The position numbers were made by a program, and so were the translations under genes. Shown piece by piece: positions 1 through 5,773 of a stretch of 6,177 nt of DNA. Each line of letters opens with the position of its first letter. Positions within the stretch are counted from its first letter, which is position 1. The notes under the pieces were generated by a model that was not told the DNA's origin, did not search any database, and saw only the letters and a program-made list of their open reading frames with translations. Origin of the DNA: an uncultured Muribaculaceae bacterium (GTDB taxonomy: Bacteria; Bacteroidota; Bacteroidia; Bacteroidales; Muribaculaceae); NCBI GenBank assembly GCA_948788915.1, contig CAQFOZ010000083.1, forward strand, positions 1-6,177, read 5' to 3'.

Positions 1-373
1 ACGAATTCTTGATCCCAATATTATCGGTGAAGATCATTATAATACGGCTCAGGCTGTTAAACAGTTGTTGCAGAAATATAACGAGCTGCAAGATATTATT
101 GCTATTCTTGGTGTTGATGAACTTAGTGATGAGGACAAACTTGTTGTAGCACGTGCACGTAGAGCTCAGCGTTATTTGTCTCAGCCGTTCCATGTTGCCG
201 AGCAGTTTACCGGACTTAAAGGTGTTATGGTTCCGTTGTCGGAAACTATTCGCGGATTCAAGATGATTCTTTCGGGAGAGCTCGATGATCTTCCCGAACA
301 GGCATTTCTTAATGTCGGTACTATTGATGAGGCTATTGCCAAGGGCAAGAAGATGCTTGAAGAGGTTAAGTAA
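1..373 (+). CDS. atpD: F1 ATP synthase subunit beta, C-terminal part (5' end outside window)
   Basis: This is the last 123 codons of the catalytic beta subunit of the F1 head, which makes ATP from ADP and phosphate on the cytoplasmic side of the membrane. The reading frame is open from base 2 to a TAA at 371-373 and must continue upstream, because the nucleotide-binding domain with its P-loop is absent. What remains is the C-terminal helical domain. It has the segment ILDPNIIG, then QDIIAILGVDELSDED, containing the DELSEED-type loop (116-136) that contacts gamma and epsilon during rotation, then the conserved stretch LSQPFHVAEQFTG. A TTG at 65 could be mistaken for a start but lies inside the conserved domain. 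The atpC gene follows after 21 bases. Identity is very secure; only the full length is unknown. Confidence 0.97.
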   Translation, partial: RILDPNIIGEDHYNTAQAVKQLLQKYNELQDIIAILGVDELSDEDKLVVARARRAQRYLSQPFHVAEQFTGLKGVMVPLSETIRGFKMILSGELDDLPEQAFLNVGTIDEAIAKGKKMLEEVK

Positions 374-394
374 TTAATATATCAGACTTCAGCC

Positions 395-631
395 ATGACA
401 CTTGAAATCATATCCGCTCATGAAATAAAGTTTACGGGAGAAGTGTTGTCTGTGACATTGCCCGGTGAGCTTGGGTCGTTCACAATATTGAAAAACCATG
501 CGGCATTAATATCCGTGTTGAATAAAGGTGCTGTGAAATATACAACTCCGGATGGAGTGGAGAATTACATTGATATTGACGGAGGAATAGCCGATGTTAA
601 TGACAATGTTGTGTCAGTATGTGTGTATTGA
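395..631 (+). CDS. atpC: F1 ATP synthase subunit epsilon, short form without C-terminal helices
   Basis: Epsilon is part of the central rotor stalk and links gamma to the c-ring. The 78-residue product covers only the N-terminal beta-sandwich domain: it opens with LEIISAHEIKFTGEVLSVTLPGELGSFTIL, whose pattern of a processing-independent beta fold followed by the conserved LPG.LG.F.IL.NHA motif is typical of the family. It ends right after the last strand (VVSVCVY). Most bacterial epsilons are about 130-140 residues and carry a C-terminal helical hairpin that can extend and inhibit ATP hydrolysis; here that part is absent. Short epsilons of about 80 residues are, from memory, usual in Bacteroidota, so this is probably a lineage trait and not a truncation. 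The ATG at 395 follows the atpD stop by 21 A/T-rich bases with no clear SD. The TGA stop is in the same frame as downstream atpB. Confidence 0.93.
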   Translation: MTLEIISAHEIKFTGEVLSVTLPGELGSFTILKNHAALISVLNKGAVKYTTPDGVENYIDIDGGIADVNDNVVSVCVY

Positions 632-670
632 TGTATAATTAAAGGAGAAAGGTATACAAAATTTAATAAT
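632..670 (+). promoter_or_regulatory. Leader of atpB with a displaced SD-like purine tract
   Basis: The 39 bases between the atpC stop and the atpB start contain AAAGGAGAAAGG at 641-652, a good match to a Shine-Dalgarno sequence. However, 23 bases separate AAGGAG (642-647) from the ATG at 671, far more than the usual 5-9. No ATG, GTG or TTG lies at the proper distance. The rest is A/T-rich (TATACAAAATTTAATAAT), as is common before genes in Bacteroidota, where SD use is weak. It may act as a translational standby or enhancer element, or be coincidental. No -33/-7 Bacteroides-type promoter (TTTG, TAnnTTTG) is visible. Confidence 0.35.
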
Positions 671-745
671 ATGAAATTAAAATTATTCATATTCACAATA
701 TTAGCGGGATTGCTTATTTGTAACCCGGTAAGTTTGTATGCGTCG
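671..745 (+). other. Predicted signal peptide coding segment of AtpB
   Basis: Residues 1-25 have a short basic n-region (K2, K4), a hydrophobic core (residues 5-16) and a polar end with small residues before the acidic SEDESSKEDQ. Cleavage after A24 or S25 is plausible, but neither site is a perfect AxA. It could alternatively stay as an uncleaved membrane anchor. Either way it would place the following soluble domain on the periplasmic side. Confidence 0.65.
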
Positions 746-1888
746 GAAGATGAGTCATCAAAAGAAGATCAGCTGGATGTGAAGGAGTTGATTTTTGACC
801 ATTTAGGAGACGGATATGGATGGGAAGTGCCTTTCGCTCATGTATACCGGATTCCGCTTCCTGTTATTGTCAAGGCTGAAAATGGCCAGTGGTTCTGTTT
901 TTCTTCAGACGATCTTACAGAAATAGAAATTACAAAAGATAGAAAAACAGGTGAGGAAAAGAAACATCTTGTCCCTGTCGTAAAAAATATTGTCCGTGAT
1001 GGTAAGAACTATCAGTTTACTTTGTCTCACAGTGAAGATAATAAGAATAAGGTAGTTCAGTTGATTACTAAACCTGATGGCAAGATAGTCGAGTATCGTC
1101 CGCTTGATTTGTCAATCACAAAGAACGTTGCCGCATTGTTTATTAGTGCGATTTTATTGACCTTAATTGTTATGAGTCTCGTAAGATTCTATCATAAAAA
1201 AGGTTTGCAGGCTCCACGAAAGGGTCTTGGATTTTTTGAGATGCTTGTGTCGTTTGTATATTATGATACGATTAAGAGCACATTGGGTGAAAATGCAAAA
1301 AAATTCGGTCCTTATTTGCTTACCTGCTTCTTTTTTATTTTGACAATGAATCTTGTTGGATTGATAGTGATTTTTCCGGGTGGTGCCAATCTGACGGGTA
1401 ATATTGCCATAACATTAGTGCTTGCGTGCATGACATTTGTTGTGACCAATATTTTCGGGAATAAACATTATTGGAAAGAGATTTTTTGGCCGGATGTACC
1501 AATTTGGTTGAAATGTCCACTCCCAATCATGCAGTTTATAGAAATCTTTGGAATCTTCACAAAACCGGCCGCTTTGTGCGTACGTCTGTTTGCAAATATG
1601 ATGGGTGGTCATATAATTGTGATTACTTTGACAGTTTTGATTTTTATTTTTGCAGCTTTTGGTAGCGCCGTTGCTGGAGGAGCAACTGTTGTGTCAGTCT
1701 TGTTTTCTGTTTTCATGCTTGCTTTGGATGTGTTGGTAAGCTTTATCCAGGCATATGTGTTTACTTTACTTTCAACTCTGTTTATAGGAATGGCTGTAGA
1801 GAAACATGAAGAACATGATCACAAAAATCCGGAACAACAGGCAGAACGCCTGTCTGACGTAGCCGCTGCGATAGATTTGAATAAATAA
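671..1888 (+). CDS. atpB: Fo ATP synthase subunit a with signal peptide and extracytoplasmic N-terminal domain
   Basis: Subunit a forms the two proton half-channels against the c-ring in the inner membrane. The product is 405 residues, much longer than the roughly 270 of E. coli. Residues 1-25 look like a signal peptide (KLK, a hydrophobic core, then SLYA-SEDE). Residues about 26-148 are a charged, soluble region expected outside the cytoplasm, including IFDHLGDGYGWEVPF. Membrane segments follow at about 150-172, 212-235, 243-262, 285-330 and 335-376. The core motif LCVRLFANMMGGH carries R305, matching the essential E. coli R210, and N309 matches N214. Q360 in SFIQAYVFTLL matches Q252. H314 and D353 occupy the positions of E. 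coli E219 and H245. The C-terminus is a polar tail with EKHEEHDH. No atpI-like gene lies between atpC and this gene. The start is the only reasonable one, since it supplies the signal peptide. Confidence 0.97.
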   Translation: MKLKLFIFTILAGLLICNPVSLYASEDESSKEDQLDVKELIFDHLGDGYGWEVPFAHVYRIPLPVIVKAENGQWFCFSSDDLTEIEITKDRKTGEEKKHLVPVVKNIVRDGKNYQFTLSHSEDNKNKVVQLITKPDGKIVEYRPLDLSITKNVAALFISAILLTLIVMSLVRFYHKKGLQAPRKGLGFFEMLVSFVYYDTIKSTLGENAKKFGPYLLTCFFFILTMNLVGLIVIFPGGANLTGNIAITLVLACMTFVVTNIFGNKHYWKEIFWPDVPIWLKCPLPIMQFIEIFGIFTKPAALCVRLFANMMGGHIIVITLTVLIFIFAAFGSAVAGGATVVSVLFSVFMLALDVLVSFIQAYVFTLLSTLFIGMAVEKHEEHDHKNPEQQAERLSDVAAAIDLNK

Positions 1889-1920
1889 AACATTAATATA
1901 ATAATTAAAAAAACTGAATT

Positions 1921-2175
1921 ATGTTAACAACAATTTTAGCAGAACTTTCACTTCAGCCTATAGCAGGACTTGGAGCAGCTTTGGGAGCAGCATTGGCAGC
2001 AATCGGTGCAGGTATCGGTATCGGTAAGATTGGTTCTTCTGCAATGGAAGCAATAGCACGTCAGCCGGAAGCAGCCGGTGATATCCGAAGCAATATGATC
2101 GTTATTGCAGCACTTATTGAGGGTGTTGCTCTTTTTGCCGTGATTGTTTCAGCACTTGCACTCTTTATTAAATAA
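1921..2175 (+). CDS. atpE: Fo ATP synthase subunit c (proteolipid, proton-type)
   Basis: Subunit c is the hairpin that assembles into the rotor ring and carries ions through the membrane. The 84 residues form two hydrophobic helices, about 14-44 and 55-82, joined by the conserved polar loop ARQPEA (RQP at 47-49). Helix 1 is packed with Gly/Ala (AAIGAGIGIGK), with an AxGxGxGxG pattern at 27-35. The ion-carrying carboxylate is E67 (codon 2119-2121) in AALIEGVALF. Compared with the Na+-binding Ilyobacter c subunit, the ligand positions Q32, S66 and Y70 are I34, G68 and F72 here, so proton coupling is inferred. The gene starts 32 bases after atpB, with an A-rich leader (TTAAAAAAACTGAATT), and is followed by atpF after only 9 bases. 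Confidence 0.97.
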   Translation: MLTTILAELSLQPIAGLGAALGAALAAIGAGIGIGKIGSSAMEAIARQPEAAGDIRSNMIVIAALIEGVALFAVIVSALALFIK

Positions 2176-2184
2176 TAAAGTTAT

Positions 2185-2679
2185 ATGGAATTATTCACGC
2201 CCGATTTTGGCTTGGTATTCTGGATGTTCGTATCGTTCATCTTGCTTTTCCTTGTCTTGGCAAAATGGGGCTGGCCTGTGATCATTAAAATGATGGACAA
2301 CAGAGCAGCTACCATTGACCAGGGCGTTGAAAATGCTAAGCAAGCCAGAGAACAACTGGACAATGCCCGGGAAGAGGCAAAGAAATATATTGTCGAGGCG
2401 CAGTCTCGTCAACAGGAAATGCTTCGCGAAGCTGCTAAAATGAAAACCGAACTGATTGAGCAGGCCAAAAGTGAGGCGGCAGAAGCCGCGCGCAAAGAGA
2501 TGGAGGCTGCAAAGGTTTCAATAGAGCAAGCCCGGAAGGAGGCTGAGTTGCAATTCCGTAACGAAGTAGGTAAGTTCTCTATCCAAATCGCCGAGAAAAT
2601 GGTGAGACATAAGATGGAGGATTCTGCCGCTCAGGAGAAACTTGTTGATAAATTATTGGAAGAAATAGAGCAAAACTGA
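2185..2679 (+). CDS. atpF: Fo ATP synthase subunit b (peripheral stalk)
   Basis: Subunit b is the stator that holds the alpha/beta head still against rotor torque; it works as a dimer with its N-terminus in the membrane. The 164-residue product has one N-terminal membrane helix (about residues 8-28, FGLVFWMFVSFILLFLVLAKW), then a long charged Ala/Glu/Lys/Arg helix (about 40-140) typical of the b coiled coil, with repeats such as AREEAKK, EAQSRQQE and EAAEAARKEME. The C-terminal part FSIQIAEKMVRHKM matches the delta-binding end of the family. Length is normal (E. coli 156). Only one b gene is present, so a homodimer is expected. The start lies 9 bases after atpE and the TGA stop is 6 bases before atpH, which suggests translational coupling. 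Confidence 0.96.
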   Translation: MELFTPDFGLVFWMFVSFILLFLVLAKWGWPVIIKMMDNRAATIDQGVENAKQAREQLDNAREEAKKYIVEAQSRQQEMLREAAKMKTELIEQAKSEAAEAARKEMEAAKVSIEQARKEAELQFRNEVGKFSIQIAEKMVRHKMEDSAAQEKLVDKLLEEIEQN

Positions 2680-2685
2680 TTGTAA

Positions 2686-3231
2686 ATGATTGCAGGATTA
2701 ATCCCACACCGATATGCAAAGGCTTTGTTCAAGTTCGCAAGCGAACATGACAATGCCGAGAAAGTGTATGAAGAGATGAAGTGTGTCATCTCTGCTTTCA
2801 GTAGTAATCCATCTCTTGACAAAGTGATGTCTAACCCTTATATAGTAGAGGAAGATAAAGAGAAATTACTGCTTTCTGCTGTAGGGAGTGCTCCGAGTGA
2901 TGATTACAGGAGGTTTGTTAGATTGATTCTTGAGCACAAGCGGGAGTCCTTCGCCTATCTTATGGCTTTGGCATATCGGGAGATTTATCGCGTGCGCAAT
3001 AATATATCGCAAGTGAAAATTCAGACAGCCGCTCAGTTGCCGGAGAGGGAAATGAACAGACTCAAAAATCTTGTGAGTTCAAAATTTCCGGACAGCAAAT
3101 TGGAGTATACTATTGCCGTTAATCCGGACTTGATCGGAGGATTCGTGATTGATGTAGATTCCGCAAGAATGGATGCTTCGGTGAAGGGTGAATTGGAACA
3201 ATTACGTCAAAACTTATTAAGCGTTAACTAA
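2686..3231 (+). CDS. atpH: F1 ATP synthase subunit delta (OSCP-type stator subunit)
   Basis: Delta caps the F1 head and connects alpha to the b stalk. The 181 residues match the family's usual length (about 175-185). The N-terminal helical domain (about 1-105) begins with the characteristic IPHRYAKALFKFA and includes the LDKVMSNPYIVEEDKEKLL helix pair. The C-terminal domain carries the delta/OSCP signature around residues 143-160, IAVNPDLIGGFVIDVDS, followed by the final helix that binds b. The gene begins 6 bases after atpF and ends 2 bases before atpA (TAAAGATG), so ribosomes can pass directly to the next start. Sequence divergence is normal, as delta is the least conserved F1 subunit. Confidence 0.95.
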   Translation: MIAGLIPHRYAKALFKFASEHDNAEKVYEEMKCVISAFSSNPSLDKVMSNPYIVEEDKEKLLLSAVGSAPSDDYRRFVRLILEHKRESFAYLMALAYREIYRVRNNISQVKIQTAAQLPEREMNRLKNLVSSKFPDSKLEYTIAVNPDLIGGFVIDVDSARMDASVKGELEQLRQNLLSVN

Positions 3232-3233
3232 AG

Positions 3234-4820
3234 ATGCTAAATCCCAGCGAAATATCTGATGTTTTAAAACAAGAGCTCGAAAACATCAATTCTAAAGTCA
3301 AATTTGAAGAAGTGGGCACGGTTCTCAATGTAGGAGATGGTGTGGCTCATGTGTACGGACTTGAAAATGTGAGAAGTAATGAGCTTGTTGAATTCGAGAA
3401 CGGTGCTAAAGGCGTTGCCCTGAACCTCGAAGAGAGTAACGTAGGTGTGGTTCTTCTTGATAAGGTTAATTCGATAACTGAAAATATGTCGGTGAAGCGC
3501 ACGGGTGAGATTGCATCTATTCCCGTTGGTGAAGGTCTTCTCGGACGTGTGATCAACATGCTTGGACAACCGATAGACGGTAAAGGTCCGATTGAGGGTG
3601 AACTTATACCACTGCCGTTGGAGCGTAAGGCTCCCGGTGTTATATTCCGTTCCCCTGTGGTGCAGCCGTTGCAGACTGGACTGAAAGCTGTCGATTCAAT
3701 GATTCCGATAGGTAGGGGGCAGCGAGAGCTTATCATTGGAGACCGCCAGGTTGGAAAAACTGCAATTGCAATAGACACAATTATCAATCAGCGAGAAAAT
3801 TATGAGGCTGGAAAACCGGTTTATTGTATATACGTGGCAATCGGTCAGAAAGCATCTACTGTTGCGTCTATTGTAAATACGCTTACAAAATACGGTGCCA
3901 TGCCTTATACGGTAGTAGTGGCAGCGAATGCTTCGGATTCTGCATCAATGCGTTATTATGCTCCGTTTGCGGGCGTTGCGATTGGTGAGTATTTCCGTGA
4001 CTCGGGACGTGATGCTCTAATTGTTTATGATGATTTGTCCAAGCAGGCTGTCGCTTACCGTGAAATATCTTTGATTCTAAAGCGTCCTTCAGGTCGCGAG
4101 GCTTATCCGGGAGATATTTTCTATCTTCATTCTCGCCTTTTGGAAAGAGCTGCTAAGATTATCAATGACCAAAAAGTTGCTGAGGATATGAATGACTTGC
4201 CGGAAGTGATGAAGCCTCTTGTAAAAGGTGGCGGATCCTTGACTGCATTGCCTATCATAGAGACCCAGGCAGGTGACGTGTCTGCATACATACCTACAAA
4301 CGTGATATCTATTACAGACGGACAGATTTTCCTTGAGACAGCATTGTTCAACCAAGGTATTCGCCCGGCTATCAATGTGGGTATTTCTGTGTCCCGTGTA
4401 GGCGGTAGCGCGCAAATAAAGGCTATGAAAAAGGTTGCCGGTACTTTGAAAATCGCACAGGCTCAGTATCGTGAGCTGGAGTCTTTTACAAAGTTCGGTG
4501 GTGATGTAGATCCTGTGACTGCAAGGGTTATTGACCGTGGTAGAAAGAATCAGAGACTGTTAATACAGCCTCAGTATCATCCCTGGCCTGTTGAAAACGA
4601 AATCGCGGTTATATATTGCGGTGTAAACGGATTGCTTGAGAATGTGGATCTTGATAAAGTTGAGGAATTCCAGACTCAGTTTATTCAGCTTCTTAAGATG
4701 AAATATCAGAAAGAGGTGCTTGACAAATTGCGTCAGGGAGTATTGGATGATGATGTGGCAGATAAAATCACACAATGTGCCACAGAGGTATCTGAATCTC
4801 TAAAAGCAGATAAACAGTAA
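3234..4820 (+). CDS. atpA: F1 ATP synthase subunit alpha
   Basis: Alpha alternates with beta in the F1 hexamer; it binds nucleotide without turning it over and supplies an arginine to the beta catalytic sites. The 528-residue product has the N-terminal beta-barrel (about 1-100), the nucleotide-binding domain and the C-terminal helical domain. The P-loop is GDRQVGKT at 169-176 (3738-3761), with Val where E. coli has Thr. The Walker B strand is ALIVYDD at 261-267. The alpha/beta family signature PAINVGISVS is at 378-387, followed by R388, equivalent to the E. coli arginine finger R376. Between LLERAAK and GGGSLTALPIIETQ there are roughly 7 more residues than in E. coli (NDLPEVMKPLVK region). 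The start at 3234 is only 2 bases past the atpH stop and fits the family N-terminus. The gap to atpG is 35 bases. Confidence 0.98.
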   Translation: MLNPSEISDVLKQELENINSKVKFEEVGTVLNVGDGVAHVYGLENVRSNELVEFENGAKGVALNLEESNVGVVLLDKVNSITENMSVKRTGEIASIPVGEGLLGRVINMLGQPIDGKGPIEGELIPLPLERKAPGVIFRSPVVQPLQTGLKAVDSMIPIGRGQRELIIGDRQVGKTAIAIDTIINQRENYEAGKPVYCIYVAIGQKASTVASIVNTLTKYGAMPYTVVVAANASDSASMRYYAPFAGVAIGEYFRDSGRDALIVYDDLSKQAVAYREISLILKRPSGREAYPGDIFYLHSRLLERAAKIINDQKVAEDMNDLPEVMKPLVKGGGSLTALPIIETQAGDVSAYIPTNVISITDGQIFLETALFNQGIRPAINVGISVSRVGGSAQIKAMKKVAGTLKIAQAQYRELESFTKFGGDVDPVTARVIDRGRKNQRLLIQPQYHPWPVENEIAVIYCGVNGLLENVDLDKVEEFQTQFIQLLKMKYQKEVLDKLRQGVLDDDVADKITQCATEVSESLKADKQ

Positions 4821-4855
4821 AATTGCTTAGATAATTAACCACTCTTTTAATATTT

Positions 4856-5737
4856 ATGGCAACCCTGAAGGAACTAAAGGTAAGAATTGGATCTGTGGCT
4901 TCAAGTGAGAAAATCACAGGTGCCATGAAGATGATATCATCCGCGAAGGTACATAAGGAGGAACAAGGCCTTAAAAGACTAAAACCGTTCAAAGATCAGA
5001 TAAAATCGATTATGGGTCATATTCTTTCTACTGGTGAGAACTTCAATTCTCCTCTGATAGAAGACCGCGAAGTAAGAAAGGTTGCTATTGTCGTGTACGG
5101 CTCGGATGACGGTCTGTGCGGTGCATATAATTTAAATATCTTTAAGGGGCTACTTGTTGAATGCAATCGTTTGCAGGATAAGTATGGAGATGTGGAAATT
5201 TCAATATATCCGGTTGGACGCAAAATGTCCAAGGCCTTGTCTCACCTTAAAGACGGAAACATTAAAGTTGTTGATGCCGAACCCCTCAGCAGTAAAATGT
5301 CGGGTGACAGTGTTACCGAGTTCACCAAGAGTATAAGAGACTCCTTTTTGCAAGGGGTTTATGATCTTGTAGAAACCGTTTACATGGCATTTCAGTCAAT
5401 GTCAAGACAAAAACTTACTGTTGAGCAACTTTTTCCGGTGTCTGAAAAGATTCTGACTGGGGAAGCAGATATTGACGACAATCAGATGTATCTTTTTGAA
5501 CCTTCCGCCAATCGAATATTTAATGAGGTATTGCCAATGTTTGTAATGTCGAGCATGCAGGAGATTACAGTCCAGAACCGCGCTTCAGAACAGGCTGCAC
5601 GTGTGATGGCAATGCAAAGTGCGAATGACAATGCCAAAAAACTGTTTGAGGAACTCCAATTGGAATATAATAAGTTGCGTCAGCAGAGCATAACGACGGA
5701 ATTGCTCGATATTTTAGGCGGACAAGTAGAGAAATAG
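4856..5737 (+). CDS. atpG: F1 ATP synthase subunit gamma
   Basis: Gamma is the rotating shaft whose coiled coil turns inside the alpha/beta hexamer and drives the binding changes. The 293 residues match the family length. The N-terminal helix (MATLKELKVRIGSVASSEKITGAMKMISSAKV, about 1-45) and the C-terminal helix (about 225-290) form the coiled coil. The latter holds the conserved ASEQAARVMAMQSANDNA and YNKLRQQSITTELLDIL motifs. The central Rossmann-like domain contains GSDDGLCGAYN (82-92), equivalent to E. coli STDRGLCGGLN; D85 replaces the usual basic residue. The 35-base leader is A/T-rich with no SD. It is the last atp gene of the cluster; a complex I gene follows after 36 bases without a visible terminator. 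Confidence 0.97.
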   Translation: MATLKELKVRIGSVASSEKITGAMKMISSAKVHKEEQGLKRLKPFKDQIKSIMGHILSTGENFNSPLIEDREVRKVAIVVYGSDDGLCGAYNLNIFKGLLVECNRLQDKYGDVEISIYPVGRKMSKALSHLKDGNIKVVDAEPLSSKMSGDSVTEFTKSIRDSFLQGVYDLVETVYMAFQSMSRQKLTVEQLFPVSEKILTGEADIDDNQMYLFEPSANRIFNEVLPMFVMSSMQEITVQNRASEQAARVMAMQSANDNAKKLFEELQLEYNKLRQQSITTELLDILGGQVEK

Positions 5738-5773
5738 ACAATAATTCAGTAAAAGAATAAATTTAGTAGTAAA

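Noticed and set aside
65..373. Independent small gene starting at TTG 65
   Set aside because: The frame continues upstream to the window edge and the product is the C-terminal domain of ATP synthase beta, so this is the tail of atpD.
395..631. atpC as a frameshifted or truncated pseudogene
   Set aside because: The full beta-sandwich domain is intact, only 39 bases remain before atpB, and about 80-residue epsilons are normal in Bacteroidota.
629..671. Programmed TGA readthrough giving an epsilon-a fusion
   Set aside because: The frame is indeed continuous, but a fusion would bury the AtpB signal peptide inside a protein, and no readthrough or selenocysteine signal is visible. The three-codon ATG frame at 631-642 is also too short to mean anything.
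1471..1665. 64-codon plus-strand frame within atpB
   Set aside because: It overlaps the most conserved part of subunit a, including R305, in another frame, and its product resembles nothing.
3347..3787. 146-codon open frame on the minus strand inside atpA
   Set aside because: It lies wholly opposite conserved atpA codons, has a Ser/Pro/Thr-rich product typical of antisense shadow frames, and no recognisable domain or leader. The same applies to the minus-strand frames at 3264-3569 and 4089-4415.
4821..4855. Terminator between atpA and atpG
   Set aside because: A T-rich run (CTCTTTTAATATTT) is present but no stable stem precedes it.
5738..5773. Terminator or promoter between atpG and nuoI
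   Set aside because: The 36 A/T-rich bases show no GC hairpin with a T run and no TTTG / TAnnTTTG promoter pair.
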